Source of the DNA: Ciborinia camelliae
Taxonomy: Eukaryota; Ascomycota; Leotiomycetes; Helotiales; Sclerotiniaceae
DNA: 64,000 nt
NCBI GenBank assembly: GCA_025890175.1
Contig: JANPYM010000014.1
Span: 1,130,299-1,194,298, forward strand
Reading direction: 5' to 3'
Shown: positions 12,541 to 24,709 of the stretch, one piece after another
How the letters are laid out: each line of letters opens with the position of its first letter
Numbering within the stretch: the stretch's first letter is position 1
Notes under the pieces: generated by a model
Databases searched by the model: none
The model's input: the letters and a program-made list of their open reading frames with translations, nothing else
Told to the model about the DNA's origin: nothing
Translations under genes and position numbers: made by a program

Positions 12541-15500
12541 ACCCTATATTAATAATTCCGAATTAAATCTTAATAAAAACTATTATTTTAATAATAAAGA
12601 AATATCTAAATTTAATAATTTATTAATAAAATTCGAAGATAAAAAAAAAGAATTTAATAAAAATTCTAAAAGAGTTTTAGGAACTATTAAATTAATTATA
12701 AATATTGATTTAATAAATCGATTTAAAAACCAATCGAATTTTATAAAATTATGGAATTTAATTGAAAATCTTTTTAGTAAATTATTATTAGATTTAATTG
12801 AATAATATTTTAATAAATTAATAAATTCCAATTATAATAATTTTAAAAATATTAATAAATTTTTAAATTATATTATATTATTATATTTATTTTTAAAAAA
12901 ATTAAATTATAAAATTTATAAATCTATTATAATTTGAATAATATTTAATAGATTAAATAATTTATTTAATTCGTTTAAATCAAAAAAAACAAAAGAATTA
13001 TTTATTTAATTAAAATTAAATTCTTTTAATATTAATTTAAATAAGCTTAATTCAGATTTAATATTTGAAAAAACTAAATTAAAAAGGAATCAAAATAATT
13101 ATTCAATTAATAAAATAATTAAACCTTAAAATATTATATTAAATTGTATGTTCTGTAATAAAAAAAAGTATTTAAAATCTAAATACTTTAAAAAATATTT
13201 TGAGTTATATAAGCCTAATTATTATAAAAATAAAAAAGCTAATTTTTTAAACCCTAATAATAAAATCTATAAAAATCTAAAAACAAATCAAAATATTAAA
13301 AAGATTTCAAAAAATTCGAATTTTAATGCAAATTCTAATCGAATTAATAAAATTAATAATAAAAATAATAATAAATTTAATAATAAATTTAATAATAAAA
13401 ATAAAAATAATAAAAATAATAAAAATAATAATAAAAATAATTAAAATAATCAAAAATCAAAGAATTTTAAATTAATTAATAAAATCTTTTTAAATATTAA
13501 AAATTTTGAATTATACATTATTATTAATAATATATATATTATAAATTTATTAATTAATTTATTAAAATCAAAATCTAAAAATAATATTATATTAGATTTA
13601 GGAGCTACTAAATATTATTGTTATAATAAAAATTGATTAATTAATTTTAAAATATTTGAAAATCTATTTTTATATATTATTATAATTGCAAAGAATCAGG
13701 TTTCTATTAAGGGGTAAAAAAATATATTTATTATTTTAAATAATAATCGAAAAATATTAATTCAAGGGGTTAAATATATATCTGATTTAAATTTTATATT
13801 AATTAGTATTTAAAAAGCCGTTATTTTAGGGTGGACTAGTATAATAGAACCTTTTAATACTAAAATCGATTTTATAAATTATAAATTAAATATTTATACT
13901 ATTACAATTTGAATTGAATATATTTTTTTTTTAAATTGCATTATTGATTTTAAATTTATAAATAAATATAAAAATAAAAATAAATCGATTAAAATAATTA
14001 ATTAAATCGAATTTAATAAAAAATTAAATACCTTAAATTTATAATATAAACGTTTAGAATATATTAATAGAAATTATATATTTAAATCAATACTATTAAA
14101 TAATAATAATTTAAAATTAAACCTTAATCCCTGTTTATTATACTTATATGCAAAAATGTATCAAAATATAAATAAAAATCTATTAATAATATCTAAAAAT
14201 AAATTCAATATAATTAATATTGATATATATAATCCACTTAAATCTGATTTAAAAAATAAAAGGTATTTTATAACGATTTCTGATTAGTATATAAGAGCTA
14301 TATAAATATACCCTATTAAATTTAAATCTGATATATTTAATATTTTAATTGATTTTTATAATTTAATTAATAATTAATTTAATATTAAATTAAAACGAAT
14401 CAGGATTAATAATATATTAAAATTTAAATCAAATAAATGGGATCTATTTATAAAAAATCAAGATATTATAATAAAATATATAAGTTTATATATGTATTCT
14501 CAAAATGAAATAATTAAACGATTAAATCGAATTTTATTTAAAACATTAATTAATTATATAATTGATTTAAAAATCCCTATTTTTCTATAACCTTATTTAA
14601 TTAAAAATATTAATTTTATTAAAAATCATATTTATAATCGTATAATTAATATTACTTTATATGTACGTATATTTAATAAAAAATCTAATTTAAATTATAT
14701 TAAAACATTAAGTTTATTAGTATTTATATTTAAATATAAAAAGCAAAGAAATAAAAAATTAGAATTTAAAATTGAAAAGGATATATTAATAGGTTTTGAA
14801 TCATTAAAAAACTTTATATTTTATATACCAAATACTAAAAAAATCATAAATTCCAGAGATTTTATTATATATAAAAATCGATTATATTATAATAAAAATG
14901 AAAATAATAAATATACTGAAAATTTTAATTTTAATTATAATAAGATTATTAATTATAATCAATTAAAATTAGATTTAAATAATAATAATAATTTAAATTA
15001 AAATAATATTCAAAATAATGATTTAAATTATAATTATAATCAAAATAATAATAATTTAAATCAAAATAATATTCAAAATAATGATTTAAATTATAATTAT
15101 AATCAAAATAATAATAATTTAAATCAAAATAATATTTAAAATAATAATTTAAATTATAATTATAATCAAAATAATAATTTAAATCAAAATAATAATTTAA
15201 ATCAAAATAATTTTAATAATTTAAATCAAGGGGATTTAAATAAATCATTTTTTATAATTGAAATATCATATAATTTTAATTTATTTACTCCAATTAGACA
15301 ATCTAAACGATTAAGAGAGGTATTATTTGAAATTAATTTATATTATTTTGTATATATAGCTTATATTAAATTATTAAATAATTAAGGTTTAAAATTTAAA
15401 ATTGATAAATATAATCAAAATGAAATTTTATTGGGTTTTAATATTAAAAATCAAAATAATAAAATTATAATTAAAAAACTTAATAATGATTTAATTAATC

Positions 15501-17053
15501 TTAAAATGTATTTAAAAGTTATTAATTCAAAAAAAAAGGAATATTGGAATAAAACTATAAAATATAAAATTAAAATTTTTGAAGATAATGATATATGGGA
15601 ATTAATTAATAATTTTGATATTATTAAAATAAAACCTTTTAAAACTAAATGGATATATAAAATTAAAAATTTATTAGATAATTATATTGAATTTAAAGCT
15701 AGATTTGTAGTTAAAAAATTTGAACAATTATATAAATTAGATTATTTAAATATATTTATTAATATTATAAAACAAATGATTTAGAAACTAATATTTGTAT
15801 TAATTATTAATAAATCTTGGTATATATATAAAATCGATATGATATTAGTATTTGTATAAGGGAATATCGATACAGAATTATATATAATGTTATTTGAGAT
15901 TTATAATATAAATAATAAAAATAAAAATAATACAAATATTATTTTAAAATTAAATAAAGCATTATATGGATTAAAACAATCTATTAAAATATAGTATTTA
16001 ATTTTAAAAAATATATTATATAATTTAAATTTTATTTTTTTAATATTCGATAAGTGTATATTTATAAATAAAACTTTAAGTTTAATTTTAAATATATATA
16101 TTGATAATATTGCGATTATAAGCTCTAATGAAACTTTAATTAAAGATTTTATAAATAATTTAAAAAATTATTTAGATTTAAAAGATTTAGGCTTTATATA
16201 AAATTATTTGGATATTAATATTAAAAGAAATAATAATTATATTGAATTAAATCAAAAAAATTATATTAATAAATATTTAATTGATTTAAATTTAAATAAT
16301 TTTAATTTTATTAATACATTTATAATACCTAAAAATAATATTAAGATAAATTACAAAAAAGCAAATAAATCTAATATTAAGTAAACCCAAAAAGTAATAA
16401 AAAAACTTTTATATTTAGTTTTAAATATTAAATGAGATATTATTTTTACAATAATTAAATTAGCTTGATTTGTTTTAAATCCTAACGTCAATTATATAAT
16501 TACAATTAAAAGGGTATTTAAATATTTAAAAGGTATTAAATTATTAAATATTAAATATAATAAAGATTTTAATAATTATATACAAAAGTATTGTAATACT
16601 AATTATATAGAAAATCTAAACATTGCAAAATCAATTAATGGGTATATATTTATATATACTAATAATCTAATTAATTGAAAAATTAAACTATAATTAATAA
16701 TAATTCAAAATTTAACTAAATCAAAATTAATTGCAATTAATTTAATAGTAAAAAAAGCAATATATCTTTAAAAAATATTAATTAAATTAAATCAATATAA
16801 TCAAAATAAATTTCTTATATATTTAAATAATAAAGTTGTTATAAATATATTTAGAAACCCTATATTTCATAATAAAAGTAAATATATATTTATACGCTAT
16901 TATTATATTAAGAATTTAATTAATAAAGGCCTAATTGATTTAAATTGGATTTCCTTTTTAGATCAATTAGTAGATGGTTTAACTAAATTATTGGATAAAA
17001 TAAAATTATATAAATTAATTGATTCAATTTAGCAATTAATTATTAAATATTAA
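12541..17053 (+). pseudogene. Copia gag-pol polyprotein relic, one continuous frame with RIP stops
   Basis: All recognisable parts lie in the same reading frame. Gag (UBN2-like, GTIKL...LWNLIE...LNYKI) spans about 12540-13110. The CCHC zinc knuckle (13145-13186) keeps both first Cys codons, while the His and last Cys codons read Tyr, each one transition away. The Copia aspartic protease motif is near 13595 (D-L-G-A-T where D-S-G-A-T is usual). The integrase core is about 14200-14560, followed by a C-terminal part ending SRDF. Reverse transcriptase (15431-16150) contains KARFVVK, ALYGLKQ and a YIDN where YVDD is expected. RNase H is about 16590-17050 with a DQLVDGLTK tail. Stops interrupt the frame many times, but no frameshift was found over 4.5 kb. 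Dead copy. Confidence 0.93.
14980..15235 (+). repeat. Tandem repeats in the integrase-RT linker of the Copia relic
   Basis: Units of about 66 bp combining AATAATAATTTAAATCAAAA with a TTAAATTATAATTATAATCA core, about three full copies plus shorter derivatives. In frame they encode Asn/Gln-rich repeats. The linker between integrase and reverse transcriptase is normally variable in Copia elements. Confidence 0.8.
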
Positions 17054-17484
17054 TGAAAATATATATATATATATATATAAATAAATATATATTAATGAAA
17101 TTAATTGAATTAATTTTATTAATTCAATTATTATAAAATTAGTATTAAAAAGAATAAAATCAAAAGATTTTATTCTAAAAAAATATTAATTTTAAAAATA
17201 AAATCGATATCTATATATGTTATATATACATATTCGTATTTTATTTTATTTCATTTTTATAAATTTATTTAAAATATATATATATATATAAATGAATATA
17301 TATATATCAATGAAATTAATTGAATTAATTTTATTAATTCAATTATTATAAAATTAGTATTAAAAAGAATAAAATCAAAAGATTTTATTCTAAAAAATAT
17401 TAATTTTAAAAATAAAATCGATATTTATATATACTATATATATATTAGTATTTTATTTTATTTCATTTTTATAAATTTATTTAA
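17054..17484 (+). repeat. Direct tandem duplication in the Copia 3' untranslated region
   Basis: Two adjacent copies of roughly 215 bp (about 17054-17279 and 17280-17484), each starting with an AT dinucleotide run and ATGAAATTAATTGAATTAA and ending TTTCATTTTTATAAATTTA. They differ mainly in AT-run length and a few transitions. Confidence 0.8.
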
Positions 17485-17550
17485 AAAATAATTTAATTTC
17501 ATTTTATTTTATTTTATCTTATTTTTTAAGAGAAAGTTATTAAAGGGGCG

Positions 17551-18042
17551 TGTTGTATTTTAATTAAAAATATAATATCTATCTCTTAATTAATTATATA
17601 ATTTATTTATTTAATTAAATATATTAATTAATTAATTAAATAATTAATAAATTATATATTTATTTAATTATACAGGGTATAATTAAATGTACGGTATAGT
17701 AGTACGAACTACGCGAACACTATGCGAACACGTGCCTAGTACGATCATTCGAATCGTACAGGGTTCTTTCAGGATTCGAAACGCCGCATTAGGAAAGGTT
17801 GATTCTTTGTTCGAATTTCAGTTGGAAAAAGCAATATAGTGGGGCATTTTGATTTCGATTCTGATTTTTGATTCTGTACCGCAAAAATACTATTTCATAT
17901 ATTGTATATAAATATATAATATAACTACTACTATCTCTTGATATTTAATCTATTTATAGTGAAACCTGCGTATTAACCAACTAGACACCCTGCACCACCG
18001 GCATATACCCCCTGTATATGCCTAAAATTCGAACTTGCAACA
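17551..18042 (+). repeat. 3' LTR of the Copia element
   Basis: 492 bp, less mutated than the 5' LTR: it keeps GC-containing stretches such as ACCCTGCACCACCGGC near 17988 where the 5' copy reads mostly A/T. Ends GCAACA, followed by the TSD GTTAT. Confidence 0.92.
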
Positions 18043-21000
18043 GTTATATTATTGTATTACTGTTATACTACAATTATACTGCTATTGCTATCAATATATT
18101 ATTTTTGATTAATATATCGAATAAGATTTTTAATTCTAAAGATTTATATAAAAAAAGTTTTGTTTATTATAATCATTTATATATATTTGTATATATTAAT
18201 TATAATTAATTATTTAATAAAAATTAATAAAAAATATAAATATTTATTTATTTTTGAAATAATTAAAAAAATATATTTATAATATAAATTTTAATAAAAA
18301 TAATAATATTATTAATTTTAATAAATTTATATACTAAATTAATATATTTTATTATTATACAAATATTAATTTAAATATATATAATTATCGAAAAATATAT
18401 TAATAAATATAAATTAATCTAAATATTATTATATCATTTATAAATATATTTTATTTATTTATATAATTAATATTAATTATATACAATATTAAACTTTTTT
18501 ATTAAATTTTAATTTTATTTTATTTTTTTAATTAAAAATAAAAAATATATTATTATACTTTACTATTTTATTATTCCCAATTAAAACAATTTAAATTTTG
18601 AAATTGCATTATATTTTATTAATAACAACAAAATTATTTATTATAATTGAATCCAAAAAATTAATAATAAATTATATTTAAAAATCGAAATATATTTTAA
18701 AACAAATATTTGCATTATAAAGATTTGAATTGAAAAAATATATCAAACAATAATTAATATTTAAAAATAATATAATATTATTATATAAAGTTTAATAAAT
18801 TTATTATAACAAATTAATAAAATTTTTAATAAAAATAAAAAATATAATAAAGATTTAGATAATAGTTTTATAAATATTAAATATTACAAATTATTATATA
18901 CTTTAATTTTTTTATTATTTTTCAAATATTAAAAACTATAAACAAAAAATAATATAAATATATAAATATTAATATAATAATATATTTTTGTTATAAAGCA
19001 ATAAACAAATAATATATTTAAAATTAAACAATTAAAAATAATCAATAAACAATTTTTTATAAAAAATCTTAAAATTGTATTTATAAAAATCTAATATTTC
19101 AATTGTAATACAATAAAATATCATTTTCTAAAATATTTTTTAATTCAAATTTAAACAACTCTTTATTTCATTTTAATATAAAATTACAAAATTTTATATT
19201 AATAAATATAATATATAAATATTATATTAATAAAATATTTAATTCAAATATTTTTTGATTTTTTTTTAAATTTATTATTTTTAATTTTGTAATAAAATTT
19301 TATTTTAAAAAAACTTTAATTTTAATAACCAAAGCAAATATTCTATATTTTTCAAATAACATTTTCTGAATGAAAATAAAATTGAATCAAAAAATTGATT
19401 TGTATTTATATTATTTAATTATAACAAAATTATTTTAATTAAATATAATATATTTGTATAATATTAAATTTATTTAATTAATATATTAAAATCATTAAAT
19501 AATATTTATTTTCAAATTAATAATATTTAATATTTAATAATCTTTTTTAAAAACTTTTTTAATATTTATTAAAAATTTATTTAAAATATTTAAATTTTTA
19601 TAAATTATAAATAATTTAAAAATATTAATTATTTATATAAATAAAAATTTTCAAAAAACAATTATTTTTTAATATATTTAATTGTTTTTATATTTTAAAA
19701 AACTATTTTTGTTATTTTTAATATCAATATTAAACAATAAAAGTTTTATAAATATAATAAAATATTATTTAATAAAAATAAAAAAAGTTTATATAATATT
19801 TAAATATATATTTTTAAAAACTTTATAATAATATAAAAAAATAATAATATATAAATTTTCTTTAAATATAAAAACTTTTTTTATAAAACAATTATTAAAA
19901 AAACAAATTTAGATTTTAAAAGTTTTAAATAATATTAATATATATATAAAAAAATATAAATAAAAATTTAAAAAAAAATATTTTTAAAAATTTTAATAAA
20001 TTTTATTTATATTTAAATTTGTTAAAAAAAATGTTGCAATTAAATATTGTTTCAAAAAGTATTATTTATATAATTAAATAAATTTTTTAGTATATATTTA
20101 ATTTTAATAATTAAAATATAAAATTTTTGAATTTTTTAGTATTATTTAAATTCAAATTAAATTTAATAATATTTTTAAATTATTTTATAAATTTATTATT
20201 AATTGATATATTATATTTGTTATTTTTAGTTTTTATTATTAAGGTAAAGGATAAGAAAGTAGGTAATAGGTTTTTAAATAGGGTGGTAAATTTGGATTTA
20301 TTGTTTTTATAAGGTTTTTTGTATAATGTTATAATAATTTTAATTAATTTTATAAATATTGTATAATTATATTAAATAATTTTAAGGATTTTGAATTGAT
20401 TAATAATAATAATTTTTGATATTGTAATAATAAAAACAAATTTAATAAAAGTAAAGAAAATATGTATAATTATTTTAATAATATTTAATTTTAATATTTT
20501 TATTTTAATTTTGAATTTTTATATAATAATTTAATAAAAAATATTTTTTATATAAAATTGTTAAAATTAATATTAAAAAATAAATGGGATAAAGATAATC
20601 GATTAATTTGATTTTTATATAAATCAAAATTTGAAATAATAAAATAGATTTTGAATTTGTTTTTAATTAAAAAAAAAAAAAAATTTTTTAATTTAATAAT
20701 ATAATTTGTTTTTTTGTTTTTATTAAATATAATAATAATTAAAAATAATTATATTAATTTTTTTAATTTAAAAAATTCGGAATATATAGAATTTATAAAT
20801 CAATTATAAATAATATTTAAAATTAATAAAAATTTTATTAAAAAAAATTTATTTTTTTTAATTTTTTATTTAATAAATAATATTTTATTTTTGATTTTTA
20901 TTAAAATTATATAATATTATTAAAAATATTTAATATAATAATATATTTTTTTTATTTTTATAATATTAAAATCTAAATTCTTTTGTTTTTTTTTTATTAA

Positions 21001-21925
21001 TAATATAAAATTAATATTTTTGATTAATATTTTATTTTATAAAATTAATATTTTTGTTATTTATTAATATATTATTAATAAATATTATAATAAATTTAAT
21101 AATAAGGATAAATTTTTTATTAATTTTAAATTTGATTTTTTTATTAAGTTTTAATAATTTATTTATATTTATTATAATATTTTTAAATTTGAATTTATAT
21201 AAATTTAAAAAAATTGTATATATAAATATATTCCGAAATTTTTTGATTATATTAAACTTAATAAATTGAATATAAATATTTATTAATAAATAATATATAT
21301 TAAAATAAAAACCAAAAATATTAATAAAATATATAATAAAAAAAAAATATTATAAATTTATTAATATTATTAATATAAAAATAATATATATAAATTATTA
21401 TTTTAAATTTTTTTAATAGAAAATGATATTAAATAATAAACTAAATTTTAAATTATTTAATATTAATTATTTTTTTAATATAATTTTTATTATAAAAACT
21501 GATTTTTTTTTTAAATTTTAAAATTTTAATTTTAAAATTGTATTATATAATTAAATTTGTAATAATTTTAAAAATTTGTATGGATAAAATAATTTTTAAT
21601 AAATTTTTAATAAAAATTATTTTTTTATTTATTATAAAAATATAAAATATTTTTAAGATATTTAAAAAGGTTAAAGGTAATATTAAATATTTTATATATA
21701 ATTTTAATATTAAAATTATTTTATTTAAAGATATAATTTTAAATTTATAATTTTAATTAATATTTTTAATTCGATTTATTAATTTTTTATTATTATATAT
21801 TGTTTAATAAAAATATATAATAAAATTTAATAAAAAAAACAAATTATTATTTTATAATTATACAAATTTATTAAAAATTGTTTAAATTAATAAACTTCAA
21901 ATTTTTTTATAATATATTTTATTTA
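18043..21925. other. AT-rich sequence, no feature recognised
   Basis: Almost pure A/T. Short open frames (for example 20127-20312, 21054-21269) give only Ile/Leu/Phe/Asn-rich chance peptides. A slightly G-richer patch at 20240-20312 is not recognisable. Probably transposon debris too mutated to identify. Confidence 0.6.
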
Positions 21926-22201
21926 TGTGACGAAGTTACAGGGGGTACGGGTCACGTGACTAGCACGTGACCTATGATCACGTGCCTGGTGGTGAATGCT
22001 CTTCATTCCTATAGTATTAGATTCTAGGCATAGTACTCGCTTAGTATTATGCGCTAGGCACTAGCGCTAGTTCAGTACAGCTACCTAGGTCTATATAAGG
22101 TTCAGCTATCCTGCACCTTCTTCTAACATTAGAATCTAGATTTTCATCAATACGAATACTAGCTTCCAAATCATTAAGATTCCTAAGTCGTCCTCGTGAT
22201 A
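21926..22201. mobile_element. Solo LTR with perfect 5-bp TSD
   Basis: 276 bp from TGTGACGAAG to TCGTGATA, flanked by ATTTA on both sides (21921-21925 and 22202-22206). GC-rich in A/T surroundings. Contains three CACGTG boxes (21953, 21964, 21979), the first two forming a perfect inverted repeat 21950-21972 (9-bp arms, 5-bp spacer), and a TATA-like TCTATATAAGG near 22090. Different sequence from the islands at 1241 and 6425. Confidence 0.8.
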
Positions 22202-22997
22202 ATTTAATAAATTTATAAAATATATTATATTAAAATAAATTTAATTTATTAATTTTTTATTTTTTAAAATAATTTTAAATAAAATAATAAAATTAAATTA
22301 ATAAAAATTATTTTTATTAATTTTTAATATAAATTAATATTTTGATTTTACTATTAAAAAAAAAAGTTTTTTAAATATTAATTATATTTTTTTTTTGTTA
22401 TATAAGAAAAAGCAAATACAAAATAATTTTTTATTTTAATATATTTATTATTTTAAACAAATTTTTAATATTTTTAAAATTAATTATAAAATCGAGAATT
22501 TTTAATAAAGATTTATATTATTTATAAAATATATTATTTTTTTTATATTAATTATTTATTTCAAATTTAAAAAAATTAAATATAATTATTTTATTATTAA
22601 ATTTATAATTTATTTATTTTAATTAATTTTCGAATAATATTAATATAAATATAATAATCTATTTTATTAAAAAAAATAATATTATATTTTATATTAAATT
22701 TGATTAAAATAAATTAATAATATTTTTTTTAATAATATTATTTATATAAATAATATAATAATTAATGTTTTTTTTATTTTATTATTATTAAAATTTTAAT
22801 TAAATTTTTTAATATTTTCAATTTTGTTAAAAATTTGTTTTATAAAATTCTTTAAATTTAATATTATTAAAAAAAAATTTTATTAAAATATTTGTTTCTA
22901 ATATTATTAAATATAAATTATTAATTATTTTTGTAATTTAATATATAAACATTTATTATTATTAAATTATTTATTATTATCGAATTATTTTTTGTTA
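22202..22997. other. AT-rich sequence, no feature recognised
   Basis: Almost pure A/T with no recognisable coding or repeat structure. Confidence 0.6.
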
Positions 22998-24699
22998 TTA
23001 AAATATTTATTATTTTAAAATATTTAAATATTTTAAAATAAATATTATTAAAAAAATTTATTAATTAATAATTATTTTTTTTTTATATATTATTATTATT
23101 TTTTTATATTAATCGATTTTTTTTAATATTACAATATATAATATATATTATTTGTATCAATTATTATATATTTGTATTAAAAACTTTAATATTTTAATTT
23201 TTTTTGAAAAAAAAAGAAATGATTATAAAAATATATATTTAATAATATAATTTCAAAATTTGTTTTAAAAAATTTAAAAAAATAAATAATATTTAAATAA
23301 AATATATTATTTAATAAATAAATATAATAAAAATATATTAATAAGAATATAAATATATATTAATAAAAATATAATATAAAATAAATAAAATATATTTAAA
23401 AAATAATCAAAAAATATAATATTATTTTTAGAATTTAGATTAAGCTCAAAATTTTGAATTTTTGATAAATTTATTTTTTAATATTAAGATATATTAATAA
23501 AAAAAAAACCTTTAAAATTTAATTAAAATAATATAAAAGAATTAATAATTTTTTAATTATAAATATAAATTTATTTTTTTATTTTTAAATTAAAATAATT
23601 TAATATATTAATATAAATTATTATATTTTCAATTTAAATTTTTATTTTAAAATCTTTGGCCAATTTAAATTTAATAATTCAAATATTTAATAATCTTAAA
23701 CAATAATAATATTTTTAAATAAAAAATAATATAACGTTTATTATATTAATATAAATTAAATTTTAAATATAATTTTATATTAATTAAAATAAATTAATAT
23801 AATAATTTAATTATTTTTATTATTAATTTGAAATAAATATTATTAAATATTATATTTAAATTTTAAATATAATTTGTTATTATATATTAATTTTAAAATA
23901 TAATAATTATATTTTTAAAGAAAATCTATATTTTTTTAATAATATTATAAATTAATAAATATTTATAATATAATAAATAAAAATAATGTTTAATAAATAT
24001 AGTTTTATTATTATTAATAATATATAATAAATATTTGAGGCATTAAAATTAATAATTTGTAAAATTATAAATATAATATTAATAAAATATTTTATAATAA
24101 AATTAATATAAATTTAATATTTATTAATATTAATATAATTGTTTTATTAATAATAGAATATAAGATTTTTGATATTAATATTTTATTAAAATAATTAAAG
24201 TATTTTGTTTTTATTATTTTAAATTATATTTTTTTAATAATAAACTTGAAATAATAAATATATAAATTTATATTATTAAAAATAATTTTATTATTTAAAT
24301 TATAAAAAATTATAAATAATTTAATCAATTTAATATTAAAATATAATATAATATATATTAAAAAATTAATAATATATAAATTATATATAAATTCGTTTTA
24401 TTAAATTATTTTATTTTTAAATTTACTTATTATAATATTTTAATTGATTTATTATTTTTATTATAAATATATAATTTCGTAAATAAATTATTATAATTTT
24501 AATATTAAAATAATTTATATTGTTTTAGTAAAATAGATTTTATAGATAATTATATATATTTTAATTAACTTTAATTAATTAATTTATATTTTTTATAATT
24601 ATATAATATATTACGAAATAGTTTAAAAATAAAATAAATTAAAAGTTTGATCCCTACAAAACAAAATTTATTTTGTAAATATTAAAATTTTCTTTTATA
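22998..24699. repeat. 1.7-kb direct repeat, copy 1 (left of gap)
   Basis: This 1702-bp stretch recurs at 24710-26411 with a constant offset of 1712 and no difference found at any point compared. It ends exactly at the N run (24700-24709), and the second copy begins exactly after it. Most likely two overlapping contig ends that were not merged. Confidence 0.85.
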
Positions 24700-24709
24700 N
24701 NNNNNNNNN
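24700..24709. other. Assembly gap (10 N)
   Basis: Run of ten N bases. A second such run lies at 12371-12380 within the Copia element; no repeat is seen around that one. Confidence 0.99.

Larger units (their letters stand above)
10658..18042 (+). mobile_element. Copia-type LTR retrotransposon, full length, inactivated by RIP
   Basis: Two 492-bp LTRs (10658-11149 and 17551-18042) begin TGTTGTA and end CAACA (TAATA in the left copy). The element is flanked by a perfect 5-bp TSD GTTAT at 10653-10657 and 18043-18047. A purine-rich tract AAAGGGGCG directly before the right LTR (17542-17550) is a good polypurine tract. The interior carries gag, protease, integrase, reverse transcriptase and RNase H in that order, the Copia order, on the plus strand. 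A 10-N assembly gap (12371-12380) lies near the gag start. Many in-frame stops of CAA/CAG/TGG origin make it non-functional. A shared stretch (TTATATTATT) after both LTRs leaves slight doubt about the right-hand LTR end, but the TSD supports the boundaries given. Confidence 0.93.

Noticed and set aside
12583..12831. Minus-strand 82-codon frame in the Copia element
   Set aside because: Opposite-strand shadow of the recognisable gag relic.
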